Shown one piece after another: positions 1 through 9,693 of a DNA stretch of 64,000 nucleotides; the stretch's first letter is position 1; the number at the start of each line of letters is the position of its first letter. The stretch spans positions 23,269,462 through 23,333,461 of the forward strand of contig OY804589.1 in assembly GCA_963680875.1 (NCBI GenBank), written 5' to 3'. Under the pieces are notes generated by a model. The model was not told where the DNA came from, made no database searches, and saw only the letters and a list, made by a program, of their open reading frames with translations. Position numbers and translations under genes: made by a program. Source of the stretch: Bathymodiolus brooksi. Its lineage: Eukaryota > Mollusca > Bivalvia > Mytilida > Modiolidae.

Positions 1-206
1 TAGTGGTATATGTCTGCCCTCTACTTGAAAAACCTGACATGTGGGGGGGGGGGGGGCAAAATATGTCACAATAGATTTCCAGTAATTTACGAATACACAG
101 GCCATAGATAATTATACCAGAACTAGTATATATTAAAGCAATTAATGACTTTTGATTTCAGTCATGTAATAAAACAGTTCCTTGGTTCTATAAATCCTGT
201 TATCGC
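1..206. other. non-coding; short poly-G tract
   Basis: I see no gene here. A run of 14 G lies at 43-56, a simple-repeat tract and a likely assembly or sequencing weak point. The rest is AT-rich unique-looking sequence. Confidence 0.6.
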
Positions 207-382
207 TATTTTGTTTATTTACCTTTTGATGCTAAGCAATATATTTCATGATCACGTAAGTGCTGAGATGATAACAATTATCGCTAATCGCTAAGCGTTG
301 TCAAGGACGCACGTAGTAATATCGCTGTTTTCTAATATGACGTTATAATGACGTCACATTACCAAATCCTTGATAAACATAC
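207..382 (+). repeat. direct repeat, copy 1 of a ~175-bp pair
   Basis: This block matches 513-690 closely. Shared landmarks are a stretch around TATCGCTAATCGCTAAGCG, a following TGTCAAGGAC, and TAATATGACGTTATAATG near the right edge. In this copy the right part contains a perfect TGACGTCA (CRE-like) palindrome; in the other copy it reads TGATGTCA. The foldback element at 402-468 lies between the copies. It could be a duplicated unit or two parts of one larger element; function unknown. Confidence 0.7.
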
Positions 383-401
383 TATCATAGAGATAAAATA
401 A

Positions 402-468
402 TTAAAGATGTTTTTTTAAAACTCGAGGACGTTTCTCGGTCATCTCGTTTTAATAAAAACATCGTTAA
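402..468. mobile_element. foldback/MITE, short deletion form
   Basis: Left arm TTAAAGATGTTTTTTTAAAA and right arm (read on -) TTAACGATGTTTTTATTAAA face each other around a short centre. The same arms occur in the longer copy at 1564-1663, so this is a shortened copy. TTAA bounds both arms. However, the flanking bases are also similar in the two copies, so TTAA may be internal to longer terminal repeats rather than a target duplication. Confidence 0.6.
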
Positions 469-512
469 TCACTTATTATCAACCTCACGGAAAATAATTG
501 TTTGTATTATCA

Positions 513-690
513 CTATTTTGTTTACTTTCCCTTTGATGTTTAATCAATATGTTTCATATCACGTAAGCGCATGAGATGATTCCAATTATCGCTAATCGCT
601 AAGCGTTGTCAAGGACACTTAGTAATATCGCTGTTATCTAATATGACGTTATAATGATGTCACATTACCAAATCCTTGATAAACATGTCA
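513..690 (+). repeat. direct repeat, copy 2 of a ~175-bp pair
   Basis: Second copy of 207-382 with scattered substitutions and small indels. It ends in the same ATCCTTGATAAACAT segment and is followed by unrelated sequence containing TGACGTCA near 770. Confidence 0.7.
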
Positions 691-1560
691 TCTCGTCCGC
701 TAAAATCGGTCAACACCTGGAATCGGTCACCAGTTGGGATGCGCTGTCACGTGAGATCAGATGTCGATGACGTCATTTATCCTGAAAACTGCATCCAGAA
801 ATAGAAAATCGATTTACTTTCACTTTGATCAAGACAACAATGAGATTTAAACAAATAAGAAAAGATATCTATAGGTTTTGGTGCCAAAATAGTGTCATTT
901 GACTACTACCATTTTGACTTAATAATCAAAGTCAAATATTTCCAGAAAAACACAGTCCGTAGTGGATAATTTACATATCCTGTGTTTGTTTACATTCCAC
1001 TGCCCATCTTGACCTATATTTACAACTCTATTAGGCAACGGCAATTGTATTGTTTTCGTTTTGAAATTAAGTACTTCCTTAGACAAATTTTAAATTCTTA
1101 GCGGGAAATTGTGTGGAATAAATATGATTTAATATCAATTCTGTAAATGGATAAAGTTGTACATGAAAACAGAGAAATTCTCCGCTGAAAACATGTGACA
1201 ACAAACACAATTTAATGAAAAAATCGGGAAATATGGAAAAAAGCAAATTAAAAGATATTGTAAAATACAATCTCCTTGGCCTATTGGTGTTCCACATGAC
1301 TACTTTATGGTTGACCGATTCTAGGTAGCGTGACTTGGGCGCCATTACAAAACTTATGCAAACAACAAAGGTCGGTGAGCCGACATTTCTTGCTCGAATT
1401 AAACGGTGTTTTTTGCATTGTATTTGGCTTAAAAGTGCCCAAGTAAACATGGCATTTATCTTTGATATAAATACCAATTTGAATGAGAATAATAAGGAAA
1501 TGTCTTAACTGACCGTTTTACGGTCACAGGTGGATACCATCATAGCGATAACATTTTATT
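691..1560. other. non-coding upstream region
   Basis: No credible exon. A TGACGTCA palindrome occurs near 770. The 132-codon open frame on - at 1079-1477 has an unstructured F/I/S-rich composition, lacks splice signals and resembles no family I know, so it is treated as chance. Confidence 0.5.
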
Positions 1561-1563
1561 TAA

Positions 1564-1663
1564 TTAAAGATGTTTTTTTAAACTCGAGAACGTTTCTCAG
1601 TCATCTCGCCCTTCGATGAGATGACTTAGAAACGTCCTCTCGTTTTAAAAAAAACATCGTTAA
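1564..1663. mobile_element. foldback/MITE, long palindromic form
   Basis: A near-perfect hairpin with about 45-base arms: the left arm from 1564 mirrors the right arm ending at 1663 around a short loop near 1609-1614. TTAA lies at both outer edges. It is the complete relative of 402-468. The palindrome suggests a non-autonomous DNA element; no coding capacity. Confidence 0.7.
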
Positions 1664-1680
1664 TCACTTATTATATCAAA

Positions 1681-1800
1681 GTTAGTACTCACAACGCGTT
1701 TCTAGAAAATAAACTTTCGTCAGCTCATAGTTCAAAGATTAGAAAGCCAAATAATTTAAAAGACTTTGTGGGCAAGTAAACAAATTCATTAACAAGTAAA
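1681..1800 (-). repeat. dispersed repeat family E, copy 1
   Basis: Degenerate copy of a family also seen at 13058-13168, 53500-53625 and 62790-63262. Shared landmarks are an ACGCGTTTCTAGAA-like block followed by a GAAAGCCAAATAATTT-like block and a GCAAGTAAAC tail. Function unknown. Confidence 0.6.
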
Positions 1801-1934
1801 CCTGCCTACGTGGGAGGTAATTAACTTTAGTGTTAATAAATGTCATTATTTATATACTAATATTTAAGATAGTATGATGATGTGCTAATAGTGTGTTTCT
1901 CATAAATAAATATAATGCATGGTATACTTATCAG

Positions 1935-2053
1935 TGCCCAAGTACCTTCCTCCATCTTTGTCTGAAGGCATCACAACAATATATGGTATTCTGGAACCAG
2001 ACAGTCCTTCATCCTCCGAAGTATTTCTCAATGGGATAATTGCAAATGAAAAG
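1935..2053 (+). CDS. gene A, internal exon 1 (unrecognised protein)
   Basis: Exon inferred from an acceptor (ACTTATCAG) and a strong donor (AAAAG/GTAAGA). The reading frame is open throughout, starting two bases into a codon and ending on a codon boundary. The 39-residue product is Ser/Pro/Glu-rich and includes the segment EPDSPSSSEVFLNG. It joins in phase to the exon at 2859. An ATG at 1919 lies upstream of the acceptor in the same frame, so a first-exon reading is possible, but the acceptor fits better. I do not recognise the family. A SINE begins about 50 bases past the donor. Confidence 0.65.
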
Positions 2054-2099
2054 GTAAGAAATTCAGAGTATATATATAGGTATGATGTTTGTTTGTTTT

Positions 2100-2344
2100 T
2101 GTTGTTTAACGGCACTTTCAACAATAATTCAGCTATATCGTGGCGCTTTTATTGGTGAAGGAAACCGGAGTACCCGGAGAAAACCACCGACATGTAGCAA
2201 GTCACTGACAAACTTTATAGCATAATGTTGTATCGAGCACACCGCGCCTGTGCTGGATTCGAACTCATAATGCTAGTGATGATAGGCACTGATTGCATAG
2301 GTAGTTTTAAATCCAACTACCATACGATCACGGCCACGACGGCA
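2100..2344 (-). mobile_element. tRNA-derived SINE, family A, near full length
   Basis: Read on the - strand it starts with a tRNA-like head (box-B-like GAGTTCGAATCC). It then has a conserved middle containing GTTTTCTCCGGGTACTCCGG, and a tail ending CGTTAAAC. The conserved middle is shared with family B, as expected for composite SINEs with a common central domain; I suspect the MetaSINE/V-SINE type but cannot check. It sits in gene A's first visible intron. Confidence 0.8.
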
Positions 2345-2617
2345 CCTACATATGTATAACCATGTGTTGCTATGTAAGGGAGAAAGAGCGTGTGTGAAAG
2401 AAAGAAAGTGCTTCTTGATTTATCTATTTGTGCATAGTATTTATTTTGTTCCTTTATTGGCGTATGAAAAAGTCAAATGTATTTTTTTGATATTTGTATG
2501 TTGTAATCTGTTTTACATACATGTATTGCTTATGAATAAATACATAATGGGTTAGACACGTATTTTTCAATCTTAGTACGAAGTATACATATAAAGGAAA
2601 GGTTTATACATGCACTG

Positions 2618-2807
2618 CAGGGGCGGATCCAGGGGGGCGCACCCCCCCCCCCCCCCCCTAAAATTGGGGAAAATATGATTTTTTTGGCGTAAATTCGTGA
2701 TTTTTCACACGAAATACCCCAAATATTTACGTGCCTCCCTCCGCTCGGCGCAATTTTTTTAAGTGCGCCCCCCCCCCCCCTAACCTGAAATCATGGATCC
2801 ACCCCTG
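2618..2807. mobile_element. MITE with CAGGGGCGGATCC ends, 5-bp duplication
   Basis: Terminal inverted repeats CAGGGGCGGATCCAGG and (read on -) CAGGGGTGGATCCATG bound a 190-bp element with two poly-C runs. CACTG lies directly outside each end (2613-2617 and 2808-2812), a 5-bp target duplication. A second copy is at 54687-54865. The ends look hAT-like, but hAT elements usually make 8-bp duplications, so the superfamily is uncertain. Confidence 0.8.
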
Positions 2808-2858
2808 CACTGATTGCAGTATATAGTCGAACTATTCTCATTTTTTGTTGTATTATAG

Positions 2859-2936
2859 GTCAATATTAACACTTACATTGCACATGATGAATATGCAACA
2901 CCACAAGACATAAGTAGACTGGAATTTTCTATCAAG
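2859..2936 (+). CDS. gene A, internal exon 2
   Basis: 78 bases between acceptor TATTATAG and donor ATCAAG/GTATGC, exactly 26 codons, with both edges on codon boundaries. The product includes NTYIAHDEYATPQDISRLEF. It follows exon 1 in the same frame. Clean splice sites, matching phase and balanced composition support a real exon. The family is unrecognised. The next supported exon is 11.5 kb away, so exons between may be missed. Confidence 0.65.
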
Positions 2937-2963
2937 GTATGCTGTATGTTGTTTTTTTGCTTA

Positions 2964-3216
2964 AGGGGGTTAAGGGTATGGTGTTTAACGCCACTTGTAA
3001 CAATATTTCAGCTATATCGTGGCGGTCAGCTTTATTGGTGGTGGAAACCGGAGTATCCGGAGAAAACAACTGACCTGACAAACTTTATCACATAATGTTG
3101 TATCAAGTACACCTCGCCTGAGTGGAGTTCGAACTGACAACTTTGATGGTCATAGGCACTGATTGTATAGGTAGTTATAAATCCAATTACCATGTGAGCA
3201 CGACCATGACGGCCCT
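2964..3216 (-). mobile_element. tRNA-derived SINE, family A
   Basis: Same structure as 2100-2344 in the same orientation, about 620 bases further on. The 3' tail on - is next to a TTAACCC-like run. The box-B-like segment here reads GAGTGGAGTTCGAACTGAC on the + strand side. It ends just before the left end of the Kolobok-like element. Confidence 0.8.
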
Positions 3217-3229
3217 TTTGCTTAAAGGA

Positions 3230-4589
3230 CTAGTGACACGATTTTACAAAAAAAAATATTGTTCAGATGACTTTTATTTTATGATTAATTAATAAATAAA
3301 GGCAAAAAAGCCGACAATCCTTGACTACTGGGGATCATTCACCAAATTTCTTTCGACAGACGTCGCAGTTGTTCCATATGTGGTTAGCGGAACGTTTTAA
3401 TCTCGATGACGCTTGAATTGTTAACGTTAGGTACAACGACACGTTAATATATAATGCCCTTATAACATGAATAGGAAAATTCTGTAAATTCGTTCACAAA
3501 CAAAATTGTTCTCACGACTTTTTTTATTTTATAAATTATAACATTATTGTACAAGTTAGATAAACTACTATTGAAACAAAAGAAGTTACCCGTATTCCCG
3601 TATTGCGGGATATTCAATACGGCCGCTTCTTTTTTTTTAATAGTACTGTATCTTATATTTACAACCATTGTGCTGGAACAGTTGACTACAGAACGACAGG
3701 GTTATTAGGTTATTAATTAAATTCATAACAGTGTATACGTGTATCACATTTCATTTCTATGCATTAGCATTAGGGGAAAAGGGTGTATTTTACTCTTATA
3801 AAAAGATTTCGATGCTACATTTTTGTAACTGAAAAATATGCACTCTGAAACAGAATTTTTGTTCTGGGAAAAAATTGTCCCTTTATGACCAATAATAAAA
3901 ATCTGGCTAAAAGGGTAAAAAATCAAAACCATACATGTACAATACATAGGAACACAACAAATTCATTTATACCTTTAGGCAGTAATATACAATTTTAAAC
4001 AAACACAGAAAAAAAACCAAGTAATAAAGAACAAATAGAATTTCTGTGTGTATAGACACCTTTTCAAGTAACATAATTGGTATTTCATATCATTTAAAGG
4101 GGAGTTTATTCCAAATAAATCTAAAAACGGCTAATGATAAAAAAAATTAATAGCAATAATAAATTTATGTTTGTAATAAACAATCCAAAGGGAACACATT
4201 TATGATTATTTTCAAAAAATTTCAGCAAAAAATATTCTTCATCTGTATGATATATCCAGTTTACGAAAAGGAAAAACTTAATTGACCTTCCCTTACCTAG
4301 ATGATCATAGTTTTTTATTTTTGAAACATATTTTTCTTTTCTCATTTTTGTTTAAATTTTTAGTTTAAGCCACACAAAATAAAATTCTTTTTAGATTCTC
4401 ATCCCCTCCCTTCCCTCTTTTTACCATCAAATTCACGATTTTATATTTTCGATCAAATCATTTTCAAAATTTAACAAATTCTTCATTAGGGTATCAGTAT
4501 ACCAAATACAGTTTTTTTTTAATTATGTGATGTTCTATCACGATAGTTTCCAGATGTATCTAGTTCTACAATATTTAACTCAGTAGTCC
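3230..4589. other. AT-rich non-coding interior of the transposon
   Basis: No open frame with credible composition or splice sites. I searched for the missing C-terminal transposase exons on the - strand and saw none. Small open frames at 3444-3668, 3744-3947 and 4121-4345 on - are AT-rich chance frames. Confidence 0.5.
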
Positions 4590-4826
4590 GCAAGGGATCT
4601 TCGTGATCGTTTGGTAGTTGGATTTACAACTACCTATGCAATCAGTACCTATCACCACTAACGCTATGAGTTCGAATATCGCCCAGGCGATACAACATTA
4701 TGTGATAAAGTTTGCCAGTGACTTGTGGGAGGTCCGTGGTTTTCTCTGTGCACTCCGTTTTCCTCCACCAATAAAACTGACCCCCACTGAAATTTGTTGA
4801 AAGTGGTGTTAAACACCAAACCCAGT
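4590..4826 (+). mobile_element. tRNA-derived SINE, family A, plus orientation
   Basis: Plus-strand copy reading from the tRNA-like head (TGATCGTTTGGTAGTTGG, then GAGTTCGAAT) through the central domain to GTTAAACACCAAA at the 3' end. The 60-codon frame at 4618-4800 is a by-product of this SINE. Confidence 0.8.
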
Positions 4827-5162
4827 AGTCCGTACGTTTCCAATCGTGTACGTTAACATTTTTTATGTTGTTTTTTTTTTTATTGTATAGAACGCTGGGT
4901 TTTATGCAAATTGCCGTTTTTTCGTAGCATTACTGAAATTGTAATTCAAACTGTTCATTTCAATAACAGGCAGCTAACTAAAGTTATAAATAACGGTTTT
5001 ACCTGCATTAGAATGGAATAAACCTACAAAAATCATGTGCTTTGCCTCTATTAGTCCTTTACCATTAAAAAGTTCATTATGCCAAATAATTGTAATCTTC
5101 AATATATTTTTACATATATATTACAATGGAATAAATTTGATAATTGGGATAGTATAGTGGTG

Positions 5163-5345
5163 CGTGTATAGGTCAACAGATAAGAAAAGTTTGTAGATAC
5201 CGAAAGGGTTTTCGGAAGTCATATATCGAAGAAGGGCAGGCAATGCAATGGCCAAACGAAAAAAGGACAAAATGATAAACAGTGGTCTACAAAAAACTAC
5301 ACAGAAAACTGAAGATTGAGCATCACGAATCCCACTTAAAACCCG
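5163..5345 (-). repeat. dispersed repeat family D, copy 1
   Basis: On the - strand this has the landmarks TTTTAAGTGGGATTCGTG, a pyrimidine-rich middle and TTTGGCCATTGCATTGCC, shared with 12365-13030, 43675-43865 and 50893-51020. I associate this family with bivalve genomes. It supplies most of the 111-codon - strand frame at 5121-5456. Confidence 0.7.
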
Positions 5346-5458
5346 AAGGACTCTGTCGGTGACAACTGGAGTCTTTAGTTTTACATTGTATGGCAGTTCC
5401 AGGTTTTGTACGATGATCAGCCAGTCTGATTGTACAAAATATTTGAATGCTACCAAAA
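5346..5458 (-). other. exon-like open segment, uncertain
   Basis: On the - strand an acceptor-like TTTTCGACAG precedes about 37 open codons of protein-like composition (for example VQSDWLIIVQNLELPYNVKL), which run straight into family D repeat sequence. No donor or partner exon was found. It could be a relic exon, a piece of the repeat or chance. Confidence 0.25.
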
Positions 5459-5459
5459 T

Positions 5460-6640
5460 CTGTCGAAAATAATTAAAAATAGTAAGAAAAAACGAATTTT
5501 CTTTATTTAACTATTTATTATGCCATTCATAATACATCTGCTCAAAATCTTTCTAAAATAAATGCTATGATTAACCCGCTTGTTGTCGAATCTTTAACAG
5601 TTAATAACACTACACGAAGAAGGAATATATTATCTGTATAATTTTGTACCAAATAATTTTAAAGAGTGTGATTTAGATTTGAAGATTGCCTAAATATAGA
5701 TAGACCTAGATATATTCACTCAAAATTATGTATGTGGAGACGGGAACTTTATTATTCTATTTTGTTCACTTGGAGGTAATATTTCCCGAAATTCATGTAC
5801 TTTAAAATGTTGGAATGAAGTTCATCAGTATTGCAGTGTGAGTAACCAAACATCATGTACAATGTACACCTTTTATGAACATGCATAGGCTACACCAAGG
5901 TACATGCCGATATGGCTTGTAAACGTCCGTTGTATTTCTTAATATCATGATGGTCATAATAAAACTCTTTTCTTGCGACTTACAGATATACTTTTATTTT
6001 ACATATACTCGTCAACTAAATCTATACTTCTAACAGGTAATATCACCCGCGTTGTACTAGTTAAGCTTCAATGTTTGCACCATCCACGTTTTATAATTCA
6101 GTGCCGTCATTAGGTTAACGTTAAGATACAAGCGTCTTTGTGATTCAAACGCACATGTAACCACTTATGGAACAGTAGCGTCACCAAACGGGAGAAGCGG
6201 TGAATGATTCCTATTAGTAAATTTCTCACTTTTTTGTTACCGTGGACGCTATCTGATTGATATTAATGAGATAGTTGGTCACGTGATAGTATGACGTCAC
6301 TTGTGCTTTCGGAACAAAATGGCTGGACGAGGAAGTTATTTACATCGAGGAAAGTATCGATTTATTGCTATGGCGAACATTTGATACGAGTTGAACTAGT
6401 GGTAAATGAAAGTAAAATAGGATCAATTATTCATGTAGAAAAGGGGGAGGGGTCATCATGCTCGACACCTTCTGTTTACATAGTAACCCATTTATTTCGC
6501 TGCATTTTATAGAATACATTGTCACAGGTGATTCAGTGTACTATTCAGGTTCTCTGCCCATTGGTAGAAGTTGTTTATATTCTGCAAATGTCATTATTTA
6601 GAACGCAAACTGAACAGAATGTCAGAAAGTAATTCCAGTT
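5460..6640. other. non-coding, contains CRE-like palindrome
   Basis: No supported gene. CACGTGA and TGACGTCAC occur close together around 6280-6300, just before an ATG-led 21-codon frame and an overlapping 73-codon frame. Neither has splice support. The site could be a relic promoter. Confidence 0.4.
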
Positions 6641-6642
6641 GA

Positions 6643-6837
6643 CACCAGAACCAGACACACAAATCCAAATTCATTCAGGCAATACAGACATCAAAAGACT
6701 GCTACAAATACTCATACTTCCCCAGGTCTATCACACTTTGGAATCAACTGCCTACAACATTTACCACTGCAGACACAGTTGACGGTTTCAAGAGCATGAT
6801 CCCAGTATCTGCCTTGATTCCAATTTTCACACCATAA
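6643..6837 (+). pseudogene. C-terminal tail of a non-LTR retrotransposon reverse transcriptase ORF
   Basis: About 64 in-frame codons ending in TAA include YKYSYFPRSITLWNQLPTT followed by VDGFKSM. This is the characteristic end of CR1/Jockey/RTE-type ORF2 proteins (FPRTI..WN.LP ... SL..FK). A stop lies directly upstream in frame, and no polymerase domain remains, so it is a 5'-truncated dead copy. It lies within the Kolobok-like element, so it arrived later or by shared decay. Confidence 0.75.
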
Positions 6838-6896
6838 TCACTCATAGTAGTTATCAAATGTATATAGTTTTAACCTTTGATTCATTGTTATATAGG

Positions 6897-7135
6897 AATC
6901 ACCCTGTCCGTCCGTCTGTCCATGCAACCTCGTAAGTGCAATTCCTCCTAAACCATTCAGTGGATTTTGATGAAACTTTATAACTTTTTAGCGAGATTTG
7001 CTCCTTCATAAGGCATGTAAGGTTACAAACAGACATGGCACATATGTAATAAAGTTTACCAGGTACTTGATTAAGGTCAGTAGTTGTCCTTGCCATCAAG
7101 ATATACGTGAAGCTGAAAGATTGCTGTATTGACAT
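6897..7135. repeat. fragment of a GTCCGTCCGTCTGTC-type dispersed repeat
   Basis: Begins with CTGTCCGTCCGTCTGTCC and continues with a segment containing GATTTTGATGAAACTT. The ACGGACGG signature recurs near the ends of the tandem-core elements at 44506-45286 and 51204-53080. The - strand 78-codon frame here is a by-product. Confidence 0.5.
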
Positions 7136-7220
7136 AAAACCCCATTAAACTCTATAGAGCAAGGCATACATATGTATATATAATGTACGAAAACTATATT
7201 GAGCTGTTTATAAAAGAAGT

Positions 7221-9693
7221 AAACTAATGATCATACCTTTAGCAACATGCCAAACATCAAACTAATGATCATACCTTTAGCAACATGCCAAACATCAAAC
7301 TAATGATCATACCTTTAGGAACATGCCAAACATCAAACTAATGATCATACCTTTAGGAACATGCCAAACATCAAACTAATGATCATACCTTTAGGAACAT
7401 GTCAAACATCAAACTAATGATCATACCTTTAGCAACATGCCAAACATCAAACTAATGATCATACCTTTAGCAACATGCCAAACATCAAACTAATGATCAT
7501 ACCTTTAGGAACATGCCAAACATCAAACTAATGATCATACCTTTAGCAACATGCCAAACATCAAACTAATGATCATACCTTTAGGAACATGCCAAACATC
7601 AAACTAATGATCATACCTTTAGGAACATGTCAAACATCAAACTAATGATCATACCTTTAGCAACATGCCAAACATCAAACTAATGATCATACCTTTAGGA
7701 ACATGCCAAACATCAAACTAATGATCATACCTTTAGGAACATGCCAAACATCAAACTAATGATCATACCTTTAGCAACATGCCAAACATCAAACTAATGA
7801 TCATACCTTTAGGAACATGCCAAACATCAAACTAATGATCATACCTTTAGCAACATGCCAAACATCAAACTAATGATCATACCTTTAGCAACATGCCAAA
7901 CATCAAACTAATGATCATACCTTTAGGAACATGCCAAACATCAAACTAATGATCATACCTTTAAGAACATGCCAAACATCAAACTAATGATCATACCTTT
8001 AGCAACATGCCAAACATCAAACTAATGATCATACCTTTAGGAACATGCCAAACATCAAACTAATGATCATACCTTTAGCAACATGCCAAACATCAAACTA
8101 ATGATCATACCTTTAGCAACATGCCAAACATCAAACTAATGATCATACCTTTAGCAACATGCCAAACATCAAACTAATGATCATACCTTTAGCAACATGC
8201 CAAACATCAAACTAATGATCATACCTTTAGGAACATGCCAAACATCAAACTAATGATCATACCTTTAGCAACATGCCAAACATCAAACTAATGATCATAC
8301 CTTTAGGAACATGCCAAACATCAAACTAATGATCATACCTTTAGGAACATGCCAAACATCAAACTAATGATCATACCTTTAGGAACATGCCAAACATCAA
8401 ACTAATGATCATACCTTTAGCAACATGCCAAACATCAAACTAATGATCATACCTTTAGCAACATGCCAAACATCAAACTAATGATCATACCTTTAGGAAC
8501 ATGCCAAACATCAAACTAATGATCATACCTTTAGCAACATGCCAAACATCAAACTAATGATCATACCTTTAGGAACATGCCAAACATCAAACTAATGATC
8601 ATACCTTTAGGAACATGCCAAACATCAAACTAATGATCATACCTTTAGGAACATGCCAAACATCAAACTAATGATCATACCTTTAGCAACATGCCAAACA
8701 TCAAACTAATGATCATACCTTTAGCAACATGCCAAACATCAAACTAATGATCATACCTTTAGCAACATGCCAAACATCAAACTAATGATCATACCTTTAG
8801 CAACATGCCAAACATCAAACTAATGATCATACCTTTAGGAACATGCCAAACATCAAACTAATGATCATACCTTTAGGAACATGCCAAACATCAAACTAAT
8901 GATCATACCTTTAGGAACATGCCAAACATCAAACTAATGATCATACCTTTAGCAACATGCCAAACATCAAACTAATGATCATACTTTTAGCAACATGCCA
9001 AACATCAAACTAATGATCATACCTTTAGGAACATGCCAAACATCAAACTAATGATCATACCTTTAGCAACATGCCAAACATCAAACTAATGATCATACCT
9101 TTAGGAACATGCCAAACATCAAACTAATGATCATACCTTTAGCAACATGCCAAACATCAAACTAATGATCATACCTTTAGGAACATGTCAAACATCAAAC
9201 TAATGATCATACCTTTAGGAACATGCCAAACATCAAACTAATGATCATACCTTTAGGAACATGCCAAACATCAAACTAATGATCATACCTTTAGGAACAT
9301 GCCAAACATCAAACTAATGATCATACCTTTAGGAACATGCCAAACATCAAACTAATGATCATACCTTTAGGAACATGCCAAACATCAAACTAATGATCAT
9401 ACCTTTAGCAACATGCCAAACATCAAACTAATGATCATACCTTTAGCAACATGCCAAACATCAAACTAATGATCATACCTTTAGCAACATGCCAAACATC
9501 AAACTAATGATCATACCTTTAGCAACATGCCAAACATCAAACTAATGATCATACCTTTAGGAACATGCCAAACATCAAACTAATGATCATACCTTTAGGA
9601 ACATGCCAAACATCAAACTAATGATCATACCTTTAGGAACATGCCAAACATCAAACTAATGATCATACCTTTAGGAACATACCAAACATCAAA
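7221..9693 (-). repeat. 38-bp minisatellite (65 copies) made of a transposase exon/intron junction
   Basis: A head-to-tail array of 38-bp units, nearly invariant except for a recurrent C/G difference (TTTAGC versus TTTAGG on +) and rare changes. On the - strand each unit is TTTGATGTTTGGCATGTTCC + TAAAG (25 bases) followed by GTATGATCATTAG (13 bases). The first part encodes FDVWHVPK plus one base, and the second starts with a 5' splice site. This is exactly the end of exon 3 of the adjacent transposase and the start of its intron. The exon's own copy is the last unit, where H is replaced by Y. Confidence 0.95.

Noticed and set aside
1079..1477. 132-codon - frame as a gene
   Set aside because: No splice sites, no recognisable motif and an AT-driven composition rich in Phe, Ile and Ser.
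1562..1663. TTAA target duplication of a piggyBac/Kolobok-type MITE
   Set aside because: The two related foldback copies share similarity outside the TTAA as well, so the element may extend further and TTAA may be internal. The superfamily was therefore not assigned.
6899..7135. 78-codon - frame ending EVAWTDGRTG as an exon
   Set aside because: It is the translation of a common ACGGACGG-bearing dispersed repeat and has no splice partner.
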